NCBI GenBank assembly: GCA_029255685.2
Contig: CM055313.2
Coordinates: forward strand, 40,132,079-40,196,078
Source of the DNA: Silene conica
Taxonomy: Eukaryota; Streptophyta; Magnoliopsida; Caryophyllales; Caryophyllaceae
DNA: 64,000 bases
Direction of reading: 5' to 3'
A program made the position numbers and the translations under genes. Below are positions 46,806 through 56,037 of this stretch, one piece after another. The notes below the pieces were generated by a model. The model worked only from the letters and a program-made list of their open reading frames with translations, did not search any database and was not told where the DNA came from. The first letter of the stretch is position 1. Every line of letters begins with the position of its first letter.

Positions 46806-46823
46806 TCCCCGGCAACGGCGCCA
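46806..46823 (-). other. Primer binding site, tRNA-Asp, element H
   Basis: TCCCCGGCAACGGCGCCA on the plus strand is the reverse complement of TGGCGCCGTTGCCGGGGA, five bases from the LTR. Confidence 0.95.
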
Positions 46824-46828
46824 AAATT

Positions 46829-48132
46829 TGACACCCGTCGTTGAGGGGTGCCAAAGATAAGATTTATAAAACCTCAGCTTAAACTCAGTTAGGATAAGTC
46901 AAGGGTCGAACCACAGAGAGACAGAGTAAATTGTGTTTGTAAATTTAAAGTCTATTGCAAGTAACCAAAAAAGGGGGGTTTGAATTGGGATTTTAACTAA
47001 CAACTAAAGTGACAAAATAACAAGAAAATTTAAAATAAGATAAAGAGGGGATTAGGAACTTTGGTTCCCCATGGTCAAGACAAGTCAATGAAAGGTAAGA
47101 ATAACCAAATAACACAATCCTAAGGAACAAAGAATAAACCTTTAGGTCAATATTCTACCCAATCCTTACGGTCTTAGGGTTCCTACAAAAGCACTAAACT
47201 TTCGTTCGAGGGCAATCCCAAAGTTGTTGTTAAACTAATCCTAATAATCTTTCAATCCCAAGGATTAGTTCACCAACAACAATGGGGGATTGGTAATTTA
47301 ATCATCAAACTTATCAAAGTCAAGTCTTTACATGGTTCCCCTAATTCCTAATCACAAGAATTAGTTATGCATGTTTCTAATTGTAAAACTATCAATTACC
47401 AAGAACATTAAAGATGTGAACATAATCAAAGATGATAATAAAAGAGTAAACATGAAATAAGAAAATAACAACAAGATGAATAACTAGATTAGATTAAACG
47501 AAAGATTAATTATCACAAACTTACAACTTGAATGGAAATCCTAAGAAGAAAGATGAAAGCTTGATAAAAATCCTCTAACAATGGAGGCTTCAAACATAGA
47601 GTACTTGGTAAAATTCCTAGGGTAGAAAATTGCTGAAAAACTACTTAACCTAATAGAAGAGTTTTGATCTCCTTAAATAAGAAATATTACAAGATTAGGA
47701 AATCAGAAAACAAAACGGAAATCCCCGAAACAGGGTCTGGTCGGTCGACCAGTTTTCTCGGTCGGTCGACCGGTTCTGCTGAAACGAACTTATTTCCTGC
47801 GAATTTGGGCTTCCGTGGAGAATTGGGCCTGATTACATATTCGACTTCAGTCGGTCGACCTGATATCTCGGTCGGTCGACCGCTCCTCTTATTCTCAGTT
47901 TTGATCCAGCCCGATGATTGTACTTGAATGCACCATCCGAATTTATTGCTCCAAAAACAGCTTCCTAAAGGCAAATAAGGCTTGGTTTTGCTTACTTACG
48001 CGTATTCCTGCATACAAAACACAGAAATACCAAAGTAGACAAAATGGGAGAAAAAGCAACTAAAAAGTCACGAAAGTGTAAGAAAATACGTGCCAAAAGA
48101 GTAAATAAAATGCATAAAATAGGCACGTATCA
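46829..48132 (-). repeat. 5' LTR of H (right copy)
   Basis: 1304 bp, the same length as the left LTR. Differences include AATGCTTACGG/AATCCTTACGG and a cluster near 48038-48064. It carries the same two motif pairs (47739/47760 and 47849/47870). Confidence 0.95.
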
Positions 48133-48434
48133 ACTTGCGTTCCAACTCAACTGGTAAGTGACAAGTCTTACCATAAATCAACCGGAATGGTGACATTCTG
48201 AATGGAGTTTTGAACGCAGTTCTATAGGCCCATAAAACATCATCTAGCTTAAGACTCCAATCTTTCCTAGACTTAGAAACAACTTTGGCTAGGGTCTCCT
48301 TGAGTTCTCTATTAGAGATCTCAACTTGACCACTAGTCTGAGGGTGATATGCTAGACCCCTACGATGTTGGACACTGAATTTAGTTAGCAAGGCACTTAA
48401 TTGTTTCTGTTTGAAATGCATACCCCCATCACTA
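48133..48434 (-). pseudogene. Athila-like fragment G: integrase core part
   Basis: Encodes [17 protein letters not shown], the box around [12 protein letters not shown] (catalytic E) and [13 protein letters not shown], like H. It starts (plus strand) with TSD ACTTG and ends at CATCACTA, where the LTR of copia element K begins. Together with 35173-35870 it shows that G was already present when H and K inserted. Confidence 0.88.
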
Positions 48435-49050
48435 TGTGAGGAATAATCATGTATTCACCCTTAAAATTGCAGGATTATAACGAAAAATACATATGCGTTA
48501 ATAGTCATAAGATGAAAAACATGAATAAGAAATACAACCTTAGGTCCTTTGAGCAAAGGGCCTAAGAGCAGGAATTAAAGTAAATTCCCTCCTATAACTT
48601 GCACCCAAGACTTTGTCTGAGACGATGCCGTGTGTGCTAGAAATGCTCTCCAATTGCCTTGCAATATGGGGAGAGTTTTGTGAGGTCTTACAGATGTGAG
48701 ATCTAGGTTTTTGGGAAAGCTGTTCTCAAAAAACCTAATTTCTTGAGATGTGATTATCAGTAATCAGTAAAGTCAGAGCCCCACAAAAAGAGAGTCCCTC
48801 TCTATTTGTAATACTCGGCCGGCCGAATCTGGACTAGGGTGAGAGTGGGCTTTCCACTGTTACCTTATTCCAATGCGTGATTCGACCCGTTTTGCTAAAA
48901 TATAATTCGGGGGTTTTTAATTATAAATCGCACATAGGATATCGGATATTAATACAGTCGATACATTATTAATGGTCTGACAAAAATACGATATTGTATA
49001 ATTATGTCAATTAATATAACTGCTTATATTAATACACGAATTCAATATTT
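48435..49050 (-). repeat. 3' LTR of copia element K, left part
   Basis: TGTGAGGAATAATCATG matches the sense 3' end of the J and B LTRs. It has a hairpin CAAAAAGAGAGTCCCTCTC followed by TATTTG (48784-48808) at the place of the AAGGAGA hairpin of B and J. It is interrupted by a LINE; 49036-49050 (ACGAATTCAATATTT) is the LINE TSD. Confidence 0.87.
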
Positions 49051-49096
49051 TTTTTTTGGTGAAATGTGAGTATATATTATATATATCAAAAAATTA

Positions 49097-49125
49097 CAAA
49101 GAGGTCCCGGGTTCAAGCCCCCGGT
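49097..49125. other. Hairpin with tRNA B-box-like core at the LINE 3' end
   Basis: GGTCCCGGGTTCAAGCCCCC followed by GGTC. CCGGG pairs with CCCGG around a GTTCAAG loop, which resembles a tRNA T-arm or Pol III B box on the strand opposite to the LINE. No acceptor, D-arm or A box is nearby. Confidence 0.6.
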
Positions 49126-49131
49126 CAGGCA

Positions 49132-52100
49132 TTACATTCTTTGATAACAATATTGAAACCAGTCATTAGCCTGATCAGATTCAAGCTCCAGCTCTTTCTT
49201 CAGTCTATTCCTCACTTCAGAGACTATCCTCTCAGCTACGTGTTCAGGCCTGTGTATGCACTCTTGGGCTCGAGCATTATTCCTTTGAAACCAGATGTGA
49301 TAGTGAAAGGCATTAAGCATGGCAACACGAACTTTCCACTTAAATGAACTCTTAGGGGCACCACTGATAGAGGCCACAGTAGGAAACTGAACACCAAACC
49401 AGTGGCATAACAATAACTGAATTCTGATAGTGTACTGACATTCCTCAAAAAGGTGTGTAATAGTTTCAGTTTGAGCTTGGCATATGAGGCAGAGGTCATC
49501 TGGGCAACAACCAATGCAATATAATTTTTGCTTTGTGTTCATACCTGCCTGCAGCCTGAGCCAGGTGATCAGAGCATGTTTAGGTATGTTGAACTTGTTC
49601 CAAACTATGGCAGACCATGGCTGTTTTGGATGATTCTGACATAGCCAAGAGTAGCAGCTCTTTATAGTAAAACCCTGGGGGTTATGGTCCCAGATGTTTA
49701 AGGTGAAGCCTTCCTTGATTCTATTCTTTACTTTGCAAATAGTTTTCCAACCCCAAGGAGTATCAGGTGCAGGCATATAGTCCTCCCAATTCTGATTTTT
49801 CAGGTAGACATCATTGATCCATTTAATCCACAGTCTGTCTGCCTTGCTATAGACCCAACTCACCAACTTCCCCACTGCTGCAACATTCCATAACTCTGCA
49901 TTCTTAATGCCCAGGCCTCCTTCATCCTTTGGCAAGGTTACCTTTTCCCAAGCTACAAGAGGAACCCTGTGAAACTCTGTGGTGCTCGCCCAGAGAAAGT
50001 TCCTGCAAATGGCACTGATTCTGTTTATCACACTCTTGGGTATCACAAACATCTGAGCCCAGTAGTTATGCAAAGAGTTTAACACAGAGTTGATTAAAGT
50101 AACTCTCCCAGCATAGGAGAGCTTCTTAGCACCAATCCCTCTAATCCTGGCTGCTATCTTTTCAGTTAGAGAGTTGCAATCTGCCTTGTTCAGTTTTCCA
50201 GGCTGAATAGGGATCCCTAGATACTTGAGAGGGAAAGTACCTTCCCTGAAGCCAGTAGCCTGAGTAATCCCAAGTTTAAGCTCCTCATCCACCCCATTAA
50301 AAAAGATCTCAGATTTAGAAGGGTTCAGCTTGAGTCCAGAAGCATGAGAGAAAGATGAGAAAGCTCTCATTAGTAGCAAAATAGAGGCAGGTGTCCCTTT
50401 ACAGAACATAAGAAGATCATCTGCGAACATGAGGTGTGTAAGTTTTAAGTTCTTGCACAAAGGGTGGTATTGGAATGGCCACCTCATTGTGGCAAACTTA
50501 ATGAGCCTAGACAAATAGTCCATACACAAGGTAAACAATAGGGGGGAGATAGGATCCCCTTGCCTAAGTCCCCTCTTCCCATGGAAGTATCCAACGTTAC
50601 TACCATTAAGGGACAAAGTGAAAGATGGGGACCTTACACATTGCATAACAAGGCCTATAAAATGAGGAGGAAACTTCAGACCAATCAGCAACTGTTCAAC
50701 AAAGTTCCACTCAACAGTATCATAAGCTTTCTGAAGGTCAATTTTGAACAGACATCGAGGAGTTACTGTTTTCCTGCCATACAAATGGATTATATCTTGA
50801 CAAATTAGAACATTTTCCATGATGGACCTCCCTTTGATAAATGCACCTTGGTTTTCATGAACAATATCAGGCAAGACATTTGCAAGTCTATTGCAAAGAA
50901 GCTTTGAAATAACTTTGTAAGTCACATTGCAACAAGCAATAGGTCTAAAGTGAGTAACAGATGTGGGTCTGTCAGTTTTAGGAATTAGGGTGACATTTGT
51001 AGCATTTATCTGATGTAGCAGCGGCCCATGAGTGAAGAAGTCCAGAACAGCATTGCAGACCTCATCTCCTATTATATCCCAAGCATCCTTGAAGAATCCA
51101 CTAGTGTATCCATCAGGCCCTGGTGCTTTGTCCTGAGGGATGGAAAACACTACCTCCTTAATCTCTTCTTTGGTGACACCAGAGGTAAGAATAGTAGCAT
51201 GTTCTTCAGTACAGAATGTACCACACTGAAGGACTGCTGACTTCACACTATCTGTTGGGGCATTACCTCCCAGAAGGTCCTGGTAGTAATCAAGAAAAGC
51301 TGCTTGGATGCTGTCTCTGTCAGTACACAGGTATCCATTCTTGTCCTCAATCTGCACTATTTTATTCCTCAGACATCTTGATTTGATAGCCTTATGAAAG
51401 AAAGAGGTGTTGATATCTCCTTCCTCTATCCAAGTGGACTTTGCCTTTTGCTGCAGGAAGCTTGTTCTAGCCTTAGTCAAGAATTGCACTTCCTTAAGGA
51501 TAGCCACTTCCTGAGAAATGAGGCCTGCATTAGTGGAATCCTCTTGTAGTTTTAATTGGATAGTCTCCAACTGTAACTGTGCCTTGCAAGTCTGTACTTC
51601 CACATCTGAAAAGCATTGGTCATTCAGACCTTTTAGCATAGGTTTCAGAGCTTTTAGCTTTTTTACCAAGCTAAACATCAAAGTGCCTTCGATTGCTTGA
51701 TTCCAGACAGTCTGGACTGTTCCATAGAACTCAGGAGCTGAGCTCCACATATTGAAGTACTTAAAACTTGCCTGTCTCTTCCCATCTAACTTCACATTCC
51801 TGACAATGCAAGGGTTGTGATCCAGAAGGCCTTCAGGATGAAAGTGGCCATGAATTTCAGGAAAATCAGTAGTCCATTGTTGATTAATTAAGAACCTATC
51901 CAATCTACTATACTTCCTTTGAGCTTCATCTCTTTTGTTATTCCAAGTATAGTATGCCCCTGTGGCCTCTATGTCAGCTAGTCCACAATGATTCAAGCAG
52001 TCTATGAAATCCTCCATGTCAGTCAATTTAGTGGTACCCCCTAGCCTCTCATCAGGAGATATCACTGTATTAAAGTCCCCAGCAGCTGCCCAAGGCATAA

Positions 52101-52530
52101 CACATCTATCAGCTATCAGATTCAGCTGCTGCCACAGCCTTACCCTATCAGCACCTTCATTGAAGGCATACACAATAGTAAACAGGGATTCCTTCTGGGT
52201 GGCTTTACAAATCACCTTAGAATGAATAAATTGAGGATCAGCCTGAATAACAAAAACATCAAAAATTGTTGGTTTCCAGAGTAACCAAACCCTTCCCCCT
52301 TTATGTAGCCTGCAGTTCGTGGTTACACACCACCCATCAAGCATAGAATGAGAAATATTGCCAACATTTGCACCATTTATTTTTGTTTCAAGCAAGCCAA
52401 AAAGGCATGCTTCATTATTCTGTAAAAAACTTCGAACAGTAATTTGCTTATTTACATGGTTGAGGTCTCGCACATTCCAAAAGCCTATATTATTCATGTA
52501 AACTGGTATGGGAATGGTTACCAGTATCAT
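49132..52530 (-). CDS. LINE ORF2: endonuclease and reverse transcriptase
   Basis: 1132 residues. APE-like endonuclease (~12-240: GFWNVRDLN, LLETK, AAGDFNTV ~149, LDRFLINQQW, LLDHNP). RT (~480-760: DKAPGPDGYTSGFFKDAW, LIPKTDRPTSVTHFRPI, KGRSIMENVL, RQGDPISPLLFTLCMDYLS, FADDLLMF ~703). Downstream region, then zf-RVT (~960-1030, WSAIVWNKFNIPKH, ITHLFEEC). No RNase H domain follows, unlike some plant L1 clades. The natural start may be the inner ATG at 52497 (MNNIGFWN), close behind the ORF1 stop at 52490. The frame is fully open, and catalytic endonuclease and RT residues are present. Confidence 0.95.
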   Translation of the reverse strand: MILVTIPIPVYMNNIGFWNVRDLNHVNKQITVRSFLQNNEACLFGLLETKINGANVGNISHSMLDGWCVTTNCRLHKGGRVWLLWKPTIFDVFVIQADPQFIHSKVICKATQKESLFTIVYAFNEGADRVRLWQQLNLIADRCVMPWAAAGDFNTVISPDERLGGTTKLTDMEDFIDCLNHCGLADIEATGAYYTWNNKRDEAQRKYSRLDRFLINQQWTTDFPEIHGHFHPEGLLDHNPCIVRNVKLDGKRQASFKYFNMWSSAPEFYGTVQTVWNQAIEGTLMFSLVKKLKALKPMLKGLNDQCFSDVEVQTCKAQLQLETIQLKLQEDSTNAGLISQEVAILKEVQFLTKARTSFLQQKAKSTWIEEGDINTSFFHKAIKSRCLRNKIVQIEDKNGYLCTDRDSIQAAFLDYYQDLLGGNAPTDSVKSAVLQCGTFCTEEHATILTSGVTKEEIKEVVFSIPQDKAPGPDGYTSGFFKDAWDIIGDEVCNAVLDFFTHGPLLHQINATNVTLIPKTDRPTSVTHFRPIACCNVTYKVISKLLCNRLANVLPDIVHENQGAFIKGRSIMENVLICQDIIHLYGRKTVTPRCLFKIDLQKAYDTVEWNFVEQLLIGLKFPPHFIGLVMQCVRSPSFTLSLNGSNVGYFHGKRGLRQGDPISPLLFTLCMDYLSRLIKFATMRWPFQYHPLCKNLKLTHLMFADDLLMFCKGTPASILLLMRAFSSFSHASGLKLNPSKSEIFFNGVDEELKLGITQATGFREGTFPLKYLGIPIQPGKLNKADCNSLTEKIAARIRGIGAKKLSYAGRVTLINSVLNSLHNYWAQMFVIPKSVINRISAICRNFLWASTTEFHRVPLVAWEKVTLPKDEGGLGIKNAELWNVAAVGKLVSWVYSKADRLWIKWINDVYLKNQNWEDYMPAPDTPWGWKTICKVKNRIKEGFTLNIWDHNPQGFTIKSCYSWLCQNHPKQPWSAIVWNKFNIPKHALITWLRLQAGMNTKQKLYCIGCCPDDLCLICQAQTETITHLFEECQYTIRIQLLLCHWFGVQFPTVASISGAPKSSFKWKVRVAMLNAFHYHIWFQRNNARAQECIHRPEHVAERIVSEVRNRLKKELELESDQANDWFQYCYQRM

Positions 52531-53650
52531 GCACTTGGGTCACTTGTTTCAGAGAGTTCTCATCTTGTTCAGTCTGGACTTTGTCATCAGTGTCTCCTGC
52601 TGACTGTGAAGTAGTAGGAGAGGCCACTGTAACAACTATTGGTGATATCTGAGGCAAAGCAGGAAACTCTTTATCTGATAATTGAATAGGAGGTTTCACA
52701 ATAGGTTTCCAGACTTTCTTAGGCAGCTGCTTAGGTCTCACCCCTTGCATTCTTCTACAATTAATCCCTTCATGCCCTAGTCCTTTGCACTTATCACAGA
52801 GTAAGGGTTTCCATTCATATTCAATTTTAACCTCCACAATTAGGCCATTTTCATCTTTAAATTTGACACTATTTGGAAACTTCTGTCCCACTGTTAATTC
52901 AACCATAGTGCGTGCATAACCAAGCCTAGTTTTGGAGGCAGTTGCCTCATCTGACTTAAGATAAGTCCCCACCATTCCTGCCACTGTGGGCAGACATTTG
53001 CCCCAAAACTTAAGAGGTAAACCATGCATCCTAATCCAAGATGGTACAATTTTGATATCCTCTTTGAGTAGATCAATGTTTTCTTGCCAAGCTTTAACAA
53101 TCAACGGTTTATTGTCAAACATATGATAGCCAGAGGATAACACTGCATCTTTTCCAGCCATATCATTGAATCTAACCATGAATATACCATTAGGAAGAAA
53201 GGATACCTTATCAATACCATGCTTCCCTCATACCCTCTGCACATAGCCATTCAAAATTTCCCACGGTGGATTGGCACCTAGAACAAAACAGTAAATAGCT
53301 TGGCTCCAGTACTCTATTTCCTCCTTTGTGTCATCAGCAGAAAACTGGAATAACTCAGGTTCCTCTGGTTCAGGCTCAGGGATCTGTTCTCGTGCTACAT
53401 CAGGAGTCTGAACTGCTTTCTTTTTCCTCCTGTTTGTCACTAGTTCAAAGGCATCTTCAGGGCTTTCCTCATCTGCAAAGGACAACCCAGGAATAGGATT
53501 AACTTCATGCATTTGTTTGGTACGTAAAACATCTTCTTCCCCTGGCCCCTGCTTCTTATAATTGTCACGAGTGCTTCGTTTGTCTGCCTGTTGTCTACTA
53601 CTACTACTTTGCATATGAGTTTTTGGTGATGAAGATCGAGAACGAGCCAT
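52490..53650 (-). pseudogene. LINE ORF1 (DUF4283 and CCHC knuckle), one stop
   Basis: N-terminus MARSRSSSPKTHMQSS, basic and serine-rich; the ATG at 53650 is preferred to an upstream one at 53686. A DUF4283-like RNA-binding domain (~140-270; YWSQAIYCFVLGANPPW, VRFNDMAGKDAVLSSG, FDNKPLIVKAW, WIRMHGLPLKFW) is followed by a knuckle (CDKCKGLGHEGINC). A TGA at ~53228 interrupts the domain after GYVQRV, where TGG is likely ancestral (GYVQRVWGKHG). The frame then continues to 52490, overlapping ORF2 by ~40 bp. Known ORF1 proteins bind the LINE RNA; this copy would make a truncated one. Confidence 0.9.
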
Positions 53651-53748
53651 GGAAGCAAAGATCTCAAGCCCTAATGAGAAGATCACAGTCGCCTGTTAAT
53701 CGCCCTCATGCAGTCATTAGGGTTTTTTCAGGTCTTTTCTAGTAATTT

Positions 53749-54151
53749 ACGAATTCAATATTTAATTAAATACAATCGTTTATATTTAATTTACGAATTA
53801 ATCATGTAATCCGTATTAGCTAAAATTATTTAATTCGTATTAAATAATAATCTCAACATCTCATTGACTAATTTAATAGTCAATACCTCTGACTAACTGT
53901 TTAGTCGTATCCGGCATAAATGTGACTGTATTTTCATACATTCACATCTCTCAAACGTGTCCTATAGGTGTGACGTATAGGGACTAGTTGATCACCGCCA
54001 TCCGTATGACAATAACGTCAAACTTATCTAGCAAGCCAACCGTTATTGATAAACGTGGATCAACTGATTATAATACTGAAGTATGCCCTTGTGATCCTTT
54101 AAGAGATTTAATAAGTCATTGTACTAACTGTCAAGGACACTAGCCCCAACA
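53749..54151 (-). repeat. 3' LTR of copia element K, right part
   Basis: Begins with the second TSD copy of the LINE and ends GACACTAGCCCCAACA. It is followed by ATCTCCCACTTGTCC, the reverse complement of the PPT of K. Confidence 0.88.
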
Positions 54152-54176
54152 ATCTCCCACTTGTCCGTACAAGGGT
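54152..54176 (-). other. PPT side of K, interrupted by J
   Basis: Short internal stretch of K containing the PPT and ending with AGGGT, the TSD of J. The internal sequence resumes at 62822-62859 (TATGTGCAAAGAC to GGAGGACAC) and is then cut by LTR L. Confidence 0.8.
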
Positions 54177-55175
54177 TGTGGGGAATAATACGCGTATTCA
54201 CCCTAAATTTGCAGGATTATAATGAAATATGCAATTGTGAATATCGTCATAAGATTAAAAACATGAGAAAAGAAGTACAACCTTTAGTCCTCGCGCAAAA
54301 GGCCTAAGAACAGGAATTAATGCAAATTCCCTCCTATAACTTGCACCCAAGACTTTGTCTGAGACGAGGCCGCGTGTGCTAGAAATCCTCTCCAATTGCC
54401 TTGCAATATAGGGAGAGCTATTTGAGTTTAGATGTGAGATCTGAGGTTTTGGGAGAAGAATGCTCTCAAAACCCTAATTTTACCCTGAGAATTATGTTAC
54501 AGTGCAACAAGAGTAGTCGATATAAGGAGAAGGACTCTCCTTATATACTACATGAGGCCGGCCGAATATAGGGTTTGGGTAGGAGTGGGCTTTCCACTCT
54601 TACCTTATCCTAATGCGTGATTCGACCCAATTAGCTATTATTTATTCGCGGGTTTAATTTATAAATCGTAACATGTTATCAGTTATTAATACAGTCGATA
54701 TATTAATAACGGTCTGATAAAATACGATATTGTATAATTACCTAAATTAATATAACTGTTTATATTAATTTGCGAATACTATATTTAATTAAATATAACC
54801 GTTTATATTTAATTTACGAATTATTCTTGTAATCCGTATTAGCTAAAATCATTTAATCCGTATTAAATAGTAATTCTCAACATCTTATTGACTAATTTAA
54901 TAGTCAATACCTCTGACTAACCGTTTAGTCATATCCGGCAAAATGTGACTGTATTTTCATACCTTCCCATCTCTCAAACGTGTCCTATAGGTGTGACGTA
55001 TAGGGACCAGTTGATCACCGCCATCCGTATGACAATAACGTCAAACTTATCTAGCAAGGCAACCGTTATTGATAAACGTGGATCAACTGGTAATAATACA
55101 GAAGTATGCCCTTGTGATCCTTAAAGAGATTTAATAAGTCATTGTACTTAATTGTCAAGGACACCAGCCCCAACA
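54177..55175 (-). repeat. 3' LTR of J (left copy)
   Basis: TGTGGGGAATAATACGCG...CAGCCCCAACA. It contains the hairpin TATAAGGAGAAGGACTCTCC followed by TTATA (54521-54545). In sense, TATATAAGGAG could be the TATA box. Confidence 0.94.
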
Positions 55176-56037
55176 ATCTCCCACTTGTCCGTACAAGGGT
55201 ATGTTCAATGACGTTATCACACTACATGTGGAGGACACAATCTCCAACAAACTCCCACTTGTCCGTACAAGTGTAGGTGCGATAACCGATTCTCATATCC
55301 TTTTAAAATTTCTCCCACTCAATGTAAGACAATTTGCAAATCCGCATTCGCAAAGGTCGTATCTCACAAGCGATCTGTATCAAGAGTGGTTTCCCCGACT
55401 AGAGAGTAACTTAACTGATAAAACGAATCTGTATTCGAGCATGGCCATGCATTTCAGTTACTACTCCTCGAGTGGCCCTGAGAAATGATAAAATCCTGAT
55501 AAGGGTTTGGATATTTCCCTCAACTCGAATCCTGCCGATATCGCCCAGCATGAAATAACCCAGAAAAAATCCTCTTGGCCCCTGTTACGGTGACCGTGGG
55601 AAAGAAACCAAAGTTACCCAAAATCTGTCTTAATCTCAAGAAACAGTTGAAAGTCAAAAGACTCGACTCTAAGGAACACTATGGAGGTCCTATCCACGAC
55701 CTGGCACCCAATGTTATAAAACATTTAGGACTCCATAACGATGTCACGGGGTGTCCTACGAGATATCCGTATAACTCGCCTTTGTGATTGGTCAGTCATC
55801 CACGTGACTTATGGCTCGTTGAACCCACCATCAACCAACGTCACAAAATGATTACCTGAGTTATCAGCTCAAGTGGGTAATCAAGGACCAAAACGATGTA
55901 ATGTTAATCAGTTCACTTTGTGGTGTTCAAAATTGGCGTACAATTCCACATGAGAAACAAAACATTATATATCATAACAATAAGGTTGAATAGAGTACAC
56001 GAGAAAATGAATTATTACATGAATTCATAAAAGAGTA
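55176..56037 (-). other. PPT and 3' UTR of J
   Basis: ATCTCCCACTTGTCC next to the LTR is the reverse complement of the PPT. About 850 bp follow, highly similar to 20176-21036 of B. Two further TCCCACT boxes (55252-55258 and 55312-55318) look like PPT duplicates. No gene. Confidence 0.8.

Larger units (their letters stand above)
35871..48132 (-). mobile_element. Athila-like Ty3 element H, nearly intact
   Basis: 12,262 bp with two 1304-bp LTRs (35871-37174 and 46829-48132; about seven differences by eye), TSD ACTTG (35866-35870, 48133-48137), a tRNA-Asp PBS, gag, pol, an extra ORF between pol and the 3' LTR, and a PPT. It sits inside the integrase of G, a relative. One base near 45858 separates gag from pol; otherwise the reading frames are open. 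Confidence 0.95.
49051..53748 (-). mobile_element. L1-type LINE
   Basis: 4.7-kb non-LTR retrotransposon with two overlapping ORFs, a short poly(A) (a T-run at 49051-49057 on the plus strand) and a 15-bp TSD ACGAATTCAATATTT (49036-49050 and 53749-53763). It appears full length: ORF1 starts ~100 bp from the 5' end. It sits inside the LTR of K. Confidence 0.94.

Noticed and set aside
49097..49125. A tRNA gene
   Set aside because: Only a T-arm/B-box-like hairpin is present; acceptor stem, D-arm and A box are missing.
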